Assembly: GCA_905480145.1 (NCBI GenBank)
Contig: CAJQPA010000023.1
Location: forward strand, 1 to 36,475
Direction: 5' to 3'
Length of the DNA stretch: 36,475 bases
Origin: an uncultured Flavobacteriales bacterium
Lineage (GTDB): Bacteria; Bacteroidota; Bacteroidia; Flavobacteriales_D; Crocinitomicaceae
Shown here piece after piece: positions 24,961 through 33,393 of the stretch (within the stretch, counting starts at the first letter, position 1; each line of letters starts with the position of its first letter). The notes under the pieces are model-generated. The model had not been told where the DNA came from, did not search any database, and saw nothing but the letters and a program-made list of their open reading frames with translations. A program made the position numbers and the translations under genes.

Positions 24961-26538
24961 ATGAAATATTTATTATCCCTTGCAGTTGCATTATTCCCGA
25001 TTTTATCATTTGCTCAAGAAGCAACAGAAGGAATAGATCAAAAAATAGACAAAGTATTTAGGCCTATTGCCGATTGGTTAGGAGGGTGGATATTTTATCC
25101 AATTTCTGTTGGTGAAAGCCAAGTGCCTGTTGTATTATTCGTATTGATTGGGGGAGCTTTGTTTTTTACAATTTATTTCAAATTTGCCAATTTTACTTTA
25201 ATTGGAAAAGCAATTAAAGTAGTTCGAGGTGATTACGATTCTATTGATAAACATGGCGCTGATGTTGCAGAAGGAGATTCTACACCAGGTGGAGACGTCT
25301 TTGAGTCAATTAAAGTAGAGGAGTCTGAAGGAGAAGTTACACATTTCCAAGCTTTAACGGCTGCATTATCGGCAACTGTGGGGTTAGGTAATATTGCAGG
25401 TGTCGCAGTTGCTGTTGCTGTTGGTGGTCCGGGGGCAACTTTCTGGATGATATTAGCGGGATTACTCGGAATGGCTTCGAAATTTGTTGAATGTACACTA
25501 GGAGTTAAATATAGAGAAGTTACTGAAGATGGAACTGTTCATGGAGGTCCCATGTATTATTTATCGAAAGGATTAAAAGAAAAAGGAATGGCTGGACTTG
25601 GAAAAGTACTCGCTATTTTCTTCGCTATTATGTGTGTTGGAGGATCATTTGGTGGAGGTAATATGTTCCAAGCCAATCAAGCCGCTGCTCAAATTACAGA
25701 ACGTTTTGGTTTTGAGGGTGGCGCAGCAGGTTTTGTCTTTGGTATTGTCATGGCTATTATCGTCGGAGTTGTTATTATTGGTGGTATTAAAAGAATAGGT
25801 TCGGTTACGGAAAAAGTGGTGCCTATTATGGCTGTAGTTTATGTGGGTGCAGCTCTCATTATTATTGGGATGAATTACTCGGTTGTGCCACAAGCATTCG
25901 GTATGATTTTCGATGGTGCATTTAATTCAAACGCTGCTCTAGGTGGAGTCTTGGGTGTGTTAATTGTCGGTTTTCAAAGAGCCGCTTTTTCAAACGAAGC
26001 AGGGGTTGGGTCTGCAGCAATTGCCCACTCTGCTGTTAAAACTAAATATGCAGCAAGTGAAGGAGTTGTTGCCTTGCTAGAACCATTTATTGATACGGTA
26101 ATAATTTGTACAATGACTGCTTTGGTTATAATAATTACAAATATTGATGCTGGATTTATTGAGTACGGTGCGTCAGGGGTTCAAGGAGTTGAATTGACAA
26201 CTACTGCTTTCGAATCTGCAATACCTGGGTTTTCGTGGGTGTTAACTATCGCAGTTGTTTTATTCGCAATATCGACAATGTTATCTTGGTCTTATTACGG
26301 ACTTCAAGCGTGGAAATTTTTATTCGGAAGAGGTAAAGTAGCTGATATCGTTTATAAAGTATTGTTCTTGTTTTTTGTTGTCATTGGAGCATCAATTAGT
26401 TTAGGAGCCGTTATTGATTTTTCTGATGCAATGATTTTTGCAATGGTATTTCCGAATATAATAGGTCTTATCATTCTTGCTCCAAAAGTGAAAGAAGAAT
26501 TAGTGAAATTCAAAACTGCGATCAAAGGAGTCAACTAA
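24961..26538 (+). CDS. Sodium:alanine/glycine symporter (AGCS family)
   Basis: A 525-residue integral membrane transporter that couples uptake of alanine or glycine to Na+ (or H+). The AGCS signature [33 protein letters not shown] occupies about 121-155, and the later blocks [18 protein letters not shown] and [18 protein letters not shown] are also family hallmarks. The N-terminus starts with a signal-like segment ([19 protein letters not shown]) and is followed by an amphipathic stretch; the family usually starts directly with a membrane helix. An acidic insertion (about 95-118) lies between helix one and the signature. It stands alone behind its own promoter, with a short gap to the next gene. 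Confidence 0.92.
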   Translation: MKYLLSLAVALFPILSFAQEATEGIDQKIDKVFRPIADWLGGWIFYPISVGESQVPVVLFVLIGGALFFTIYFKFANFTLIGKAIKVVRGDYDSIDKHGADVAEGDSTPGGDVFESIKVEESEGEVTHFQALTAALSATVGLGNIAGVAVAVAVGGPGATFWMILAGLLGMASKFVECTLGVKYREVTEDGTVHGGPMYYLSKGLKEKGMAGLGKVLAIFFAIMCVGGSFGGGNMFQANQAAAQITERFGFEGGAAGFVFGIVMAIIVGVVIIGGIKRIGSVTEKVVPIMAVVYVGAALIIIGMNYSVVPQAFGMIFDGAFNSNAALGGVLGVLIVGFQRAAFSNEAGVGSAAIAHSAVKTKYAASEGVVALLEPFIDTVIICTMTALVIIITNIDAGFIEYGASGVQGVELTTTAFESAIPGFSWVLTIAVVLFAISTMLSWSYYGLQAWKFLFGRGKVADIVYKVLFLFFVVIGASISLGAVIDFSDAMIFAMVFPNIIGLIILAPKVKEELVKFKTAIKGVN

Positions 26539-26541
26539 AAA

Positions 26542-27408
26542 ATGCCTCTTTCTAAAAGAAATAGACGTAATCTACTTTTGTTATTAGTTATTCTAGGTGC
26601 AATTGTATTAACTCCTAGAATATTGTTGAATTTTTCATCTTCTCCAAAGCCTGTTATTTCTTTTGAGGAATTCAAAGAATATGAAAAACAATTTGAAGTA
26701 AACAAGAAGGCGAAAACGAATTTTAAGAAAAAGGAAAAGAGATTTTTTAAAAGATTAGAGAAAAAAACAGACCCTAATTTATTGTCTAAACAAGATTGGA
26801 TCAATTTAGGATTGTCACAAAAACAAACGAATATTGTTCTCAAGTTTTCTGAGCGCGGTTTACGATCAAATCAAGATTTAAAAAAGATTTTTGTTTTCCC
26901 TGAAGAACTATTCAATTTAATCAAGGACTCTTTAATTTACCCTGAGAAATCAGAAATTAATAGATCAGATAATTACCCAAAGGACTTGAACGATGAAGTG
27001 AAAGAAAAAGTCCTTGTGGATATTAATACAGCTGATTCTGTTACTTTAAAAACAATACCGGGAATTGGCCCTTTTTACGCGGGGAAAATAGTACAGCATA
27101 GAATTGACCTTGGGGGATTCATATCATTGAACCAACTTACAGAAATTTGGAAATTTGACGAGGTAAAGTTAGAGAGCATTAGTGAGTATATTTATTTGTC
27201 AAAAGTAAAGTTAGCTAAACTTGATATTAATAAGGTGTCAATTGATGAGTTGGTTAGGCATCCTTATATTAATTATAAAATTGGTAATTCTATCGTGAAA
27301 ATGAGAGAAGTAAATGGGAAGTATCTTCAGGTTAACGAAATACTCAAGTCTAAACTAATTACTAGAGAAATATTTAATAAAATAGAACCATATCTAACAA
27401 TAGAATGA
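26542..27408 (+). CDS. ComEA-like helix-hairpin-helix protein
   Basis: A 288-residue protein with one N-terminal hydrophobic segment (about 9-31) and then a lysine-rich, probably extracytoplasmic region. The C-terminal half contains tandem helix-hairpin-helix DNA-binding units: VDINTADSVTLKTIPGIGPFYAGKIVQHR at about 158-186, LDINKVSIDELVRHPYINYKIGNSIVKMREV at about 231-262, and a possible earlier one. ComEA proteins bind incoming DNA in natural transformation, but many Bacteroidota HhH proteins of this layout have no proven role. Its stop overlaps the apt start by 4 bases (ATGA). Confidence 0.85.
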   Translation: MPLSKRNRRNLLLLLVILGAIVLTPRILLNFSSSPKPVISFEEFKEYEKQFEVNKKAKTNFKKKEKRFFKRLEKKTDPNLLSKQDWINLGLSQKQTNIVLKFSERGLRSNQDLKKIFVFPEELFNLIKDSLIYPEKSEINRSDNYPKDLNDEVKEKVLVDINTADSVTLKTIPGIGPFYAGKIVQHRIDLGGFISLNQLTEIWKFDEVKLESISEYIYLSKVKLAKLDINKVSIDELVRHPYINYKIGNSIVKMREVNGKYLQVNEILKSKLITREIFNKIEPYLTIE

Positions 27409-27935
27409 GCATAGAAGAAAAAATAAAAGGAACAATAAGGGATATTAAAGATTTTCCAAAAGAAGGGATTGTTTTCAAAGACATCACGCCGATTATGATG
27501 GATTCCATTTTGTCCAATGAAATAGTAGAACACCTCTACGACTTGTACAAAAATGAAAATCTGGATGCTATAGCGGGTATAGAAAGTCGCGGTTTTTTAT
27601 TTGGTTATCCATTAGCGATGAAGTTGGGAATTCCTTTCGTACTGATAAGAAAGAAGGGGAAATTGCCATTTGATAAAATTAGTCATGATTATGATTTAGA
27701 ATATGGTAGTGCAACAATTGAGATGCACACTGATGCAATTGCTTCAAATCATCGTGTTTTGATTCATGATGATCTATTAGCTACAGGAGGTTCGGCAGAA
27801 GCTGCCGCTCTTTTAATCAAGAAAGCCGGAGGTCAAATCGCTGGGTTTAACTTTTTAGTTTCACTAGACTTCTTGAATGGACAAGAAAAATTAAATCAAT
27901 TCTCAGACAAAATTGTTAATTTAGCCGGCTACTAA
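27405..27935 (+). CDS. apt: Adenine phosphoribosyltransferase
   Basis: Salvages adenine to AMP using PRPP in the cytoplasm. At 176 residues the length is normal. The start MSIEEKIKGTIRDIKDFPKEGIVFKDITPI is characteristic of Apt; the PRPP-binding loop is HDDLLATGGSAEAA near 121-134; IAGIESRGFLFG is the adenine-pocket segment. It is coupled to the upstream HhH gene by a 4-base overlap. The acyl-CoA dehydrogenase gene follows after 32 bases. Confidence 0.96.
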   Translation: MSIEEKIKGTIRDIKDFPKEGIVFKDITPIMMDSILSNEIVEHLYDLYKNENLDAIAGIESRGFLFGYPLAMKLGIPFVLIRKKGKLPFDKISHDYDLEYGSATIEMHTDAIASNHRVLIHDDLLATGGSAEAAALLIKKAGGQIAGFNFLVSLDFLNGQEKLNQFSDKIVNLAGY

Positions 27936-27967
27936 AAAAGAATATAGCCCAACAATAATATAGACAT

Positions 27968-29110
27968 ATGAATTTTGATTTAAACGAAAACCAAAAAATG
28001 ATTGCGCAAATGGTGCGTGATTTTGCAGAAAAAGAAATACGTCCTAATTTGAATCAATGGGATAAAGATGAATACTTCCCTGTTGAGACAATGAAAAAAA
28101 TGGGTGAACTTGGACTGTTAGGAATATATATTCCAGAACAATATGGTGGAAGTGGTTTTACTTATGATGAATATGTAACGGCTTTAATCGAGTTAGGTAA
28201 AGTTTGTGGTGGAGTTGGTCTAAGTGTTGCGGCTCATAATTCTTTATGTACAGGTCATATTTATTATCATGGTTCTGAAGAACAGAAAATGAAGTATTTA
28301 CCAAAATTAGCTTCTGGAGAATTTATTGGAGCTTGGGGGTTGACTGAGCCTAATACTGGTTCAGACGCTATGAGGATGAAAACAACAGCGGTTCGCGATG
28401 GTGATGATTGGATCATCAACGGGGCTAAAAATTGGATTACTCATGGTTTATCTGGCGATGTGGCTGTTGTTTTGGTTCGTACGGGTGAAGAGTTAGATAG
28501 TAATGGGATTACGGCATTTATTATAGAGAAAGGAATGCCAGGTTTTTCTGCCGTTAAAATTGGCGATAAATTAGGTGTTAGAGCAAGTGAAACTGCTGAA
28601 TTGATTTTTGAAAACGTTAGAGTGCCGAATGCAAATGTTATTGGAGAGGTTGGGCAAGGCTTTAAACAAGCAATGCAAATTTTAGATGGTGGAAGAATTT
28701 CTATTGCAGCATTGAGTTGTGGCGTAGCGAGGGGAGCTTATGAAGCGTCTGTAAAGTATGCAAAAGAGAGAGAGCAGTTTGGCAAACCAATTAGTCACTT
28801 TCAAGCAATTGCTTTTAAATTAGCTGATATGGCTACTGAGGTTGAAGCGGCAGAATTGTTAACGTTTCAAGCAGCTTATTTAAAGAATACGAAACAGTCA
28901 ATGACACGTCAAGGTGCTTATGCTAAATATTACGCAAGTGAAGTTGCCGTGAGATGTGGAAATGAAGCTGTTCAGATAATGGGAGGATATGGCTATACAA
29001 GAGAATATCCAGCTGAGAAGTTTTTGCGAGATGCTAAATTGATGACAATTGGAGAAGGAACAAGTGAAATTCAGAAAGTGGTCATTTCTAGAGAGATACT
29101 GAAGTCTTAA
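27968..29110 (+). CDS. Acyl-CoA dehydrogenase (short/branched-chain type)
   Basis: A 380-residue FAD enzyme that introduces the alpha,beta double bond in acyl-CoA. The FAD-binding block is GAWGLTEPNTGSDAMRMKT (about 119-137), and the catalytic glutamate is E363 in IGEGTSEIQ, at the position of the medium- and short-chain enzymes. GGYGYTREYPAEKFLRDAKL completes the C-terminal domain. The chain-length preference cannot be set; butyryl- or 2-methylacyl-CoA is typical for this type in Bacteroidota. It ends about 43 bases before the rpsU promoter, with no terminator that I can see. Confidence 0.92.
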   Translation: MNFDLNENQKMIAQMVRDFAEKEIRPNLNQWDKDEYFPVETMKKMGELGLLGIYIPEQYGGSGFTYDEYVTALIELGKVCGGVGLSVAAHNSLCTGHIYYHGSEEQKMKYLPKLASGEFIGAWGLTEPNTGSDAMRMKTTAVRDGDDWIINGAKNWITHGLSGDVAVVLVRTGEELDSNGITAFIIEKGMPGFSAVKIGDKLGVRASETAELIFENVRVPNANVIGEVGQGFKQAMQILDGGRISIAALSCGVARGAYEASVKYAKEREQFGKPISHFQAIAFKLADMATEVEAAELLTFQAAYLKNTKQSMTRQGAYAKYYASEVAVRCGNEAVQIMGGYGYTREYPAEKFLRDAKLMTIGEGTSEIQKVVISREILKS

Positions 29111-29152
29111 CAAAAGATTGTCGAAAAAATAAATATAAATTATTTTTAATAG

Positions 29153-29181
29153 TTGGATTTTGGTTAATTGTTGTATATTTG
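29153..29181 (+). promoter_or_regulatory. Promoter of rpsU
   Basis: TTG at 29153-29155, 18 bases, then TATATTTG at 29174-29181 (exact TAnnTTTG). The start codon lies 34 bases downstream. Confidence 0.65.
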
Positions 29182-29215
29182 CCGTCCAATATTGAGTAAA
29201 AAAATAGAAAAAGAT

Positions 29216-29407
29216 ATGTTAATTATTCCAGTTAAAGAAGGAGAAAACATCGAAAGAGCGATTAAACGTTATAAGAAGAAATTCGATAAAACGAAAGTAA
29301 TGAGACATCTTCGCAGTAGAAGAGAATTTGTGAAGCCATCTATTGTTAATAGACAGGGAAGAATCAAAGCAGCTTATTTACAAAGAAGAGCGTCTGCTGA
29401 GATATAA
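29216..29407 (+). CDS. rpsU: 30S ribosomal protein S21
   Basis: A 63-residue basic protein of the small subunit, MLIIPVKEGENIERAIKRYK onward, ending with an RR-rich tail. In Bacteroidota, S21 takes part in sequestering the anti-Shine-Dalgarno sequence. The ATG at 29216 is the start: an upstream in-frame TTG at 29168 would put the coding sequence over the -7 promoter element and add 16 unrelated residues. It is followed by a perfect terminator and heads the conserved rpsU-xerC-hpf cluster. Confidence 0.95.
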   Translation: MLIIPVKEGENIERAIKRYKKKFDKTKVMRHLRSRREFVKPSIVNRQGRIKAAYLQRRASAEI

Positions 29408-29435
29408 ATCGAAACATTTAGATATAAAATACGTT

Positions 29436-29461
29436 AAAGGAGCTATATGGCTCCTTTTTTT
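29436..29461 (+). terminator. Intrinsic terminator of rpsU
   Basis: An 8-bp stem AAAGGAGC/GCTCCTTT with a 6-base loop is followed by T residues through 29461. It ends one base before the most likely xerC start codon, so it may let only part of transcription enter xerC. Confidence 0.9.
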
Positions 29462-30337
29462 ATGCGCGATAATTTCATTCAATATCTAATTTCGGAAAAA
29501 CGATTCTCGAATCATACCTGTCTAGCATATAAAAATGACATTACTCAGTTCTTTGAGTTTTCTGGCGTAATGGATGATAATGATGTTAAAGAAGTGACTT
29601 CTTCTCTTGTTAGAGGTTGGATAGTTGAATTGATGGATGAAGATTATGATGCGGCTAGTGTCAATCGAAAACTTTCTACTTTGAAGACATTTTTCAAATG
29701 GTTGATGAAAAATGGCGTTATAGATAAAAATCCAATGATCACTGTTCGTGGTCCGAAAAAATCTAAACGTTTGCCTTCTTTTGTTCAAGAAAAAGATTTG
29801 CGCTTGGAGAAAACGGCAACTCTATTTGCGAATGACTTTGAAGGTATTCGTGATCAATTGATCCTAGAAGTTCTTTATCAAACCGGTATTCGTTCATCAG
29901 AATTGATTGGGTTACTGCATTCCAATGTAAATGATAATAGTGTCAAGGTTGTTGGAAAGCGCAATAAAGAAAGGATTATACCAATAACAAAAGAATTGGC
30001 TGGCTTAATTAATTCCTACGAAATTTTTAGGTCGGATATTAAGACTAATAATCCGCATCTTTTTGTTCTAAAATCAGGTGAAAAACTGTACCCTAAATTT
30101 GTCTATAGAAAAATAAATTATTACCTTGGAGAGGTAACGGAGTTGGAGAAAAAGAGTCCACATATCTTAAGGCATTCATTTGCTACACATATGTTAAATA
30201 GTGGAGCTGGTTTGGAAGTACTTAAAGAATTATTAGGCCATTCGAATTTATCAGCGACTCAGGTTTATACGCACAATTCTTTTACACAGATAACAAATAT
30301 TTATTCACAGTCCCATCCAAGAGGACATAAAACTTAA
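29462..30337 (+). CDS. xerC: Site-specific tyrosine recombinase, XerC/XerD type
   Basis: A 291-residue recombinase that resolves chromosome dimers at dif in the terminus region. The N-terminal SAM-like core-binding domain is about 1-90. The catalytic set is complete: R144 (TGIRSSELIGLL), K166, H234 and R237 (HILRHSFATHML), H260 and nucleophile Y269 (QVYTH). I chose ATG 29462. The in-frame ATG at 29447 lies inside the loop of the rpsU terminator and adds only MAPFF, so it is unlikely. The protein ends in SQSHPRGHKT. Whether it is the XerC or XerD partner cannot be decided without a second copy for comparison. Confidence 0.9.
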   Translation: MRDNFIQYLISEKRFSNHTCLAYKNDITQFFEFSGVMDDNDVKEVTSSLVRGWIVELMDEDYDAASVNRKLSTLKTFFKWLMKNGVIDKNPMITVRGPKKSKRLPSFVQEKDLRLEKTATLFANDFEGIRDQLILEVLYQTGIRSSELIGLLHSNVNDNSVKVVGKRNKERIIPITKELAGLINSYEIFRSDIKTNNPHLFVLKSGEKLYPKFVYRKINYYLGEVTELEKKSPHILRHSFATHMLNSGAGLEVLKELLGHSNLSATQVYTHNSFTQITNIYSQSHPRGHKT

Positions 30338-30340
30338 GCT

Positions 30341-30634
30341 ATGGATTTTAAGATAAACACAGTACATTTTACGCCAGACGAAAAATTAGTTAATTTTATA
30401 CAGGATAAGGTTAAAAAATTAGAAATAATTTATGACAACATCATAGCTGGAGAGATTTATTTAAAAATAGATAAGAATGAGTCTCATGATAATAAAGTCG
30501 CGGAGGTAAAGTTATTGTTGCCAGGAAATGAACTGTTTGCCAAGAAGCAATGCAACAGTTTTGAAGAGGCGGCTGATTCAGCAGTACAAGCTTTAAAAAA
30601 GCAAGTGGAAAAGCATAAAAATAAAGTTAGTTAA
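30341..30634 (+). CDS. hpf: Ribosome hibernation-promoting factor, short form (HPF/RaiA family)
   Basis: A 97-residue protein that binds the decoding region of resting ribosomes. It has the beta-alpha-beta-beta-beta-alpha pattern of the family, with FTPDEKLVNFIQDKVKKLEIIYD and the basic C-terminal helix ALKKQVEKHKNKV. It lacks the long-form C-terminal domain, so it cannot by itself dimerise ribosomes in the long-HPF manner. It begins 3 bases after the xerC stop and is followed by a strong terminator. Confidence 0.9.
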   Translation: MDFKINTVHFTPDEKLVNFIQDKVKKLEIIYDNIIAGEIYLKIDKNESHDNKVAEVKLLLPGNELFAKKQCNSFEEAADSAVQALKKQVEKHKNKVS

Positions 30635-30657
30635 CAGTTGAATGTCAATATATTATG

Positions 30658-30688
30658 TAGAGTGGTGTTTTACCACTCTATTTTTTTT
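30658..30688 (+). terminator. Intrinsic terminator after hpf
   Basis: A 9-bp stem TAGAGTGGT/ACCACTCTA with a 5-base loop is followed by eight T residues. It separates the hpf unit from the tRNA-tuf operon. Confidence 0.94.
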
Positions 30689-30709
30689 GAAAAAAAATTA
30701 ATTTTATTG

Positions 30710-30739
30710 TTGCAGAAAGAAAAAAGTTTCATAAATTTG
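30710..30739 (+). promoter_or_regulatory. Promoter of the tRNA-tuf operon
   Basis: TTG at 30710-30712, exactly 19 bases, then TAAATTTG at 30732-30739: the full Bacteroidota consensus. It is the strongest promoter match in the window and lies about 65 bases before tRNA-Thr. Confidence 0.8.
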
Positions 30740-30803
30740 CACTCCCGTTAGAGAAGCGGGAAACTTTTTAAGTTCTTTCAAATACTGGAAAAATATTAAA
30801 TGT

Positions 30804-30877
30804 GCCGATGTAGCTCAGCTGGCTAGAGCAGCTGATTTGTAATCAGCAGGTCGGGGGTTCGAGTCCCTCCATCGGCT
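30804..30877 (+). tRNA. tRNA-Thr (UGU)
   Basis: A 74-base cloverleaf. The acceptor stem is GCCGATG/CATCGGC, with anticodon stem GCTGA/TCAGC around loop TTTGTAA (anticodon TGT) and T-loop GTTCGAG. CCA is not encoded. First gene of the tRNA-tuf operon. Confidence 0.97.
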
Positions 30878-30885
30878 CAATTGAT

Positions 30886-30967
<82 letters not shown>

Positions 30968-30993
30968 CATTTAATTTTTTTCGTTTATTATAA

Positions 30994-31066
30994 GCGGGAG
31001 TAGCTCAGTTGGTAGAGCGTCAGCCTTCCAAGCTGAGGGTCGCGAGTTCGAGTCTCGTCTCCCGCT
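30994..31066 (+). tRNA. tRNA-Gly (UCC)
   Basis: A 73-base cloverleaf. The acceptor is GCGGGAG/CTCCCGC, the anticodon stem TCAGC/GCTGA with loop CTTCCAA (anticodon TCC). It is the last tRNA before tuf in this cluster. Confidence 0.97.
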
Positions 31067-31089
31067 CATTTTTTTTGAAAGAGTTAAAG

Positions 31090-31144
31090 GTGCCAAGAAA
31101 CTCTGTGGAAGGAGTTGTCAAATTGAAAGATTTGAACCTGGTAT
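31090..31144 (+). ncRNA. Candidate structured leader RNA upstream of tuf
   Basis: The 166 bases between tRNA-Gly and tuf hold no gene. Here a three-arm fold can be drawn: a closing stem 31090-31095/31139-31144 (6 pairs, two G-U), an arm AACTC/GAGTT (31099-31103/31112-31116) and an arm TCAAAT/ATTTGA (31118-31123/31130-31135). It does not match a tRNA. No conservation data are available, so this is a fold hypothesis only. Confidence 0.35.
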
Positions 31145-31164
31145 ATTAAAAAGAATTAAAGTTT

Positions 31165-31188
31165 TTTCACCTGTGGGGTGGAATTTTT
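31165..31188 (+). terminator. Terminator-like hairpin in the tuf leader
   Basis: A 7-bp stem TTTCACC/GGTGGAA (one G-U pair, 5-base loop) is followed by five T residues and lies 45 bases before the tuf start. CACCT at 31168-31172 could instead pair with AGGTG at 31088-31092, so an attenuator is possible. The hairpin is weaker than the other terminators in this window. Confidence 0.4.
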
Positions 31189-31232
31189 GCATATATAAAA
31201 GTTTATTATTTTAATTACGAAAACACAAAACA

Positions 31233-32420
31233 ATGGCTAAAGAAACATTCGACCGTTCTAAACCACACGTTAACATCGGTACTATTGGTCACGTCGATCA
31301 TGGTAAAACAACATTAACAGCTGCAATCTCTAGCGTACTAGCTAATAAAGGATTGGCTGAAACACGAGATTTCTCTTCTATCGATAATGCGCCGGAAGAA
31401 AAAGAACGTGGTATTACAATTAATACTTCTCACATTGAGTACACAACGGCTAACCGTCACTACGCTCACGTTGACTGTCCAGGTCACGCGGATTATGTAA
31501 AGAACATGGTTACTGGTGCTGCTCAAATGGATGGTGCTATTTTAGTAGTTGCTGCTACAGATGGACCAATGCCACAAACTCGTGAGCATATCCTTTTAGG
31601 ACGTCAGGTAGGTATTCCAAGATTAGTTGTATTCATGAATAAAGTGGATATGGTTGATGATGAGGAACTACTTGAGTTAGTAGAAATGGAAATTAGAGAA
31701 TTACTTTCTTTCTATGATTATGACGGAGATAACGCGCCAATCATCGCAGGTTCAGCTCTTGGAGCATTGAATGGTGAGGATAAGTGGGTTGATACTGTAA
31801 TGGAATTGATGGATGCTGTTGATACATACATTGAACTACCTCCTAGAGATGTAGATAAGCCTTTCTTAATGCCAGTTGAGGACGTATTTACGATTACTGG
31901 TCGTGGTACTGTTGCAACAGGTCGTATAGAAACTGGTGTTATCAATACAGGTGATGCTGTTGATATTATTGGGATGGGAGATGAAAAATTATCATCGACT
32001 GTTACTGGAGTTGAAATGTTCCGTAAAATTTTGGATAGAGGTGAAGCTGGAGATAACGTAGGAATTTTATTACGTGGTATTGAGAAATCAGATATCAAGC
32101 GTGGTATGGTTATTTGCGAACCAGGTAAGACTCAAACAGGAACTGAGTTTAAAGCTGAGATCTATGTTTTGAAAAAAGAAGAAGGTGGACGTCATACTCC
32201 ATTCCATAATAAATATCGTCCTCAGTTCTACTTTAGAACAACGGATGTTACAGGTGAAATTTTCTTGACTGATGGTCGTGAAATGGTTATGCCTGGTGAC
32301 AATGTTTCAATCAGCGTTAAATTGATTGTTCCTTGTGCAATGGATAAAGGTTTACGTTTCGCTATCCGTGAGGGTGGTAGAACAGTAGGTGCTGGTCAGG
32401 TTACTGAGATTATCTCTTAG
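31233..32420 (+). CDS. tuf: Elongation factor Tu
   Basis: A 395-residue GTPase that delivers aminoacyl-tRNA to the ribosome. G1 is GHVDHGKT at 19-26, the switch II region contains DCPGH (about 81-85), and NKVD and SAL follow. Domains 2 and 3 are complete ([25 protein letters not shown]). It is preceded by three tRNA genes and followed by tRNA-Trp, secE and nusG, as is common around tuf. Codon use appears strongly biased, with G/C-ending arginine CGT and many ACT/GGT codons, as expected for a highly expressed gene. The upstream leader may add regulation. Confidence 0.98.
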   Translation: MAKETFDRSKPHVNIGTIGHVDHGKTTLTAAISSVLANKGLAETRDFSSIDNAPEEKERGITINTSHIEYTTANRHYAHVDCPGHADYVKNMVTGAAQMDGAILVVAATDGPMPQTREHILLGRQVGIPRLVVFMNKVDMVDDEELLELVEMEIRELLSFYDYDGDNAPIIAGSALGALNGEDKWVDTVMELMDAVDTYIELPPRDVDKPFLMPVEDVFTITGRGTVATGRIETGVINTGDAVDIIGMGDEKLSSTVTGVEMFRKILDRGEAGDNVGILLRGIEKSDIKRGMVICEPGKTQTGTEFKAEIYVLKKEEGGRHTPFHNKYRPQFYFRTTDVTGEIFLTDGREMVMPGDNVSISVKLIVPCAMDKGLRFAIREGGRTVGAGQVTEIIS

Positions 32421-32448
32421 TAAGACTAGGTACAAAATAAATTGATTG

Positions 32449-32476
32449 AAAGGGGGAGTTTAACGCTTCCCCTTTT
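32449..32476 (+). terminator. Hairpin between tuf and tRNA-Trp
   Basis: A 10-bp stem AAAGGGGGAG/CTTCCCCTTT with one G-U pair and a 7-base loop ends in only four T residues, three bases before tRNA-Trp. It may be a weak terminator or a processing signal that leaves read-through into tRNA-Trp-secE-nusG. Confidence 0.6.
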
Positions 32477-32478
32477 AT

Positions 32479-32551
32479 ACGGGTGTAGCTCAGTTGGTAG
32501 AGTACTGGTCTCCAAAACCATTGGTCGTGGGTTCGAATCCTACCGCCCGTG
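32479..32551 (+). tRNA. tRNA-Trp (CCA)
   Basis: A 73-base cloverleaf. The acceptor is ACGGGTG/CGCCCGT (one G-U), the anticodon loop is CTCCAAA (anticodon CCA), and the T-loop is TTCGAAT. One C-T mismatch at the base of the anticodon stem (27-43) is visible. It lies 13 bases before secE, as usual for this locus. Confidence 0.96.
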
Positions 32552-32564
32552 CTAAAATGATGAA

Positions 32565-32783
32565 ATGTCAAAAGTAAAAGAATATTTAAACGAGACAGTA
32601 ACAGAGATGGTTCATCGAGTTACTTGGCCTACGTGGAAAGAATTGCAGAGTAATACCATAATTGTGGTTATTGCTTCTGTGCTTATTGCGTTAAGCATTT
32701 TCGTAATGGATTATGCCTTTGGTATCAATGGCGATTCAGCATGGAATGGAGTCTTAGGCTGGATATATAAATTAAGATTTTAA
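32565..32783 (+). CDS. secE: Preprotein translocase subunit SecE
   Basis: A 72-residue essential subunit that clamps the SecY channel. It has the short form typical of many bacteria: an amphipathic helix with the conserved VTWPTWKEL (about 19-27) and one transmembrane helix (about 31-52). It is followed by nusG after 8 bases, the usual pairing. Confidence 0.95.
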   Translation: MSKVKEYLNETVTEMVHRVTWPTWKELQSNTIIVVIASVLIALSIFVMDYAFGINGDSAWNGVLGWIYKLRF

Positions 32784-32791
32784 TTAGGGCC

Positions 32792-33340
32792 ATGGCAGAA
32801 ATTAAAAAACGATTTTATATCGTTCGTGTAATTAGCGGAAAAGAGAAGAAGATCAAAGAATATCTTGAAATGGAAATTTCAAGATTGAAATTAGATGATT
32901 TTGTTGGACAAATTTTAATACCTACCGAAAAAGTATTTCAAATCAGAAATGGAAAAAAGGTAAGTAAAGAAAAAACATTTCTTCCTGGTTACGTTATAGT
33001 AGAGGCTGCACTTGACGGTGAAGTACCTCACGTTATTAGAAGTATACCCAATGTTATGGGATTCTTAGGTAATGAGAAAGGTGGAGATCCTTCGCCAATG
33101 AGACAATCTGAAGTAAATAGAATACTTGGGAAAGTTGATGAGTTATCTGAGACAGAAGAGGAAATGAGAATACCATTTGTTGTAGGAGAACCTGTCAAAG
33201 TGATTGATGGTCCTTTCAATAATTTTAGTGGAATCGTTGATGAAATCAATGAAGAGAAAAAGAAACTAAAAGTAATGGTCAAAATTTTTGGAAGAAAAAA
33301 CTTGTTGGAGCTCAGCTACATGCAAGTAGAAAAAGAATAG
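32792..33340 (+). CDS. nusG: Transcription termination/antitermination factor NusG
   Basis: A 182-residue protein with the N-terminal NGN domain (about 5-115, FYIVRVISGKEKKIKEYLE; LPGYVIVEA) that binds RNA polymerase, and a C-terminal KOW domain (about 130-180, GEPVKVIDGPFNNFSGIVDEIN). It links RNA polymerase to the ribosome or Rho. The next gene is rplK, after a 92-base leader that has a foldable structure. Confidence 0.97.
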   Translation: MAEIKKRFYIVRVISGKEKKIKEYLEMEISRLKLDDFVGQILIPTEKVFQIRNGKKVSKEKTFLPGYVIVEAALDGEVPHVIRSIPNVMGFLGNEKGGDPSPMRQSEVNRILGKVDELSETEEEMRIPFVVGEPVKVIDGPFNNFSGIVDEINEEKKKLKVMVKIFGRKNLLELSYMQVEKE

Positions 33341-33363
33341 AAGTACTAAAGAGTATATTAACC

Positions 33364-33393
33364 GTAGGAGTGATGAAAGCTACTAAAGCTTCC
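33364..33393 (+). promoter_or_regulatory. Candidate regulatory stem-loop in the rplK leader
   Basis: In the 92-base gap before rplK, AAGCT/AGCTT (33377-33381/33387-33391) with a 5-base loop can be closed by GG/CC (33367-33368/33392-33393), leaving a GTGATGA-containing bulge. An alternative GTAG/CTAC pair (33364-33367/33380-33383) competes. The L11-L1 operon is regulated by L1 binding to such bulged structures in other bacteria. A TAGGAG sequence before an ATG at 33373 would allow a 9-codon leader peptide. The call is speculative. Confidence 0.3.

Noticed and set aside
29168..29215. Longer N-terminus for S21 starting at a TTG
   Set aside because: The region contains the -7 promoter element and codes for residues unlike any S21; the ATG at 29216 gives the exact family N-terminus.
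29462..30337. Integrase of a mobile element
   Set aside because: It looks like a tyrosine integrase, but the rpsU-xerC-hpf context, the length and the lack of att repeats point to housekeeping XerC/XerD.
31067..31232. A degenerate tRNA-Thr upstream of tuf
   Set aside because: The fragment GATTTGAACC resembles a T-arm, but no acceptor, D or anticodon stems can be formed at tRNA positions, so I call it a structured leader instead.
31718..32098. Long open frame on the minus strand opposite tuf
   Set aside because: It lies wholly within tuf, has low-complexity Ser/Pro/Thr composition and no recognisable domain; it results from the biased codon use of tuf.
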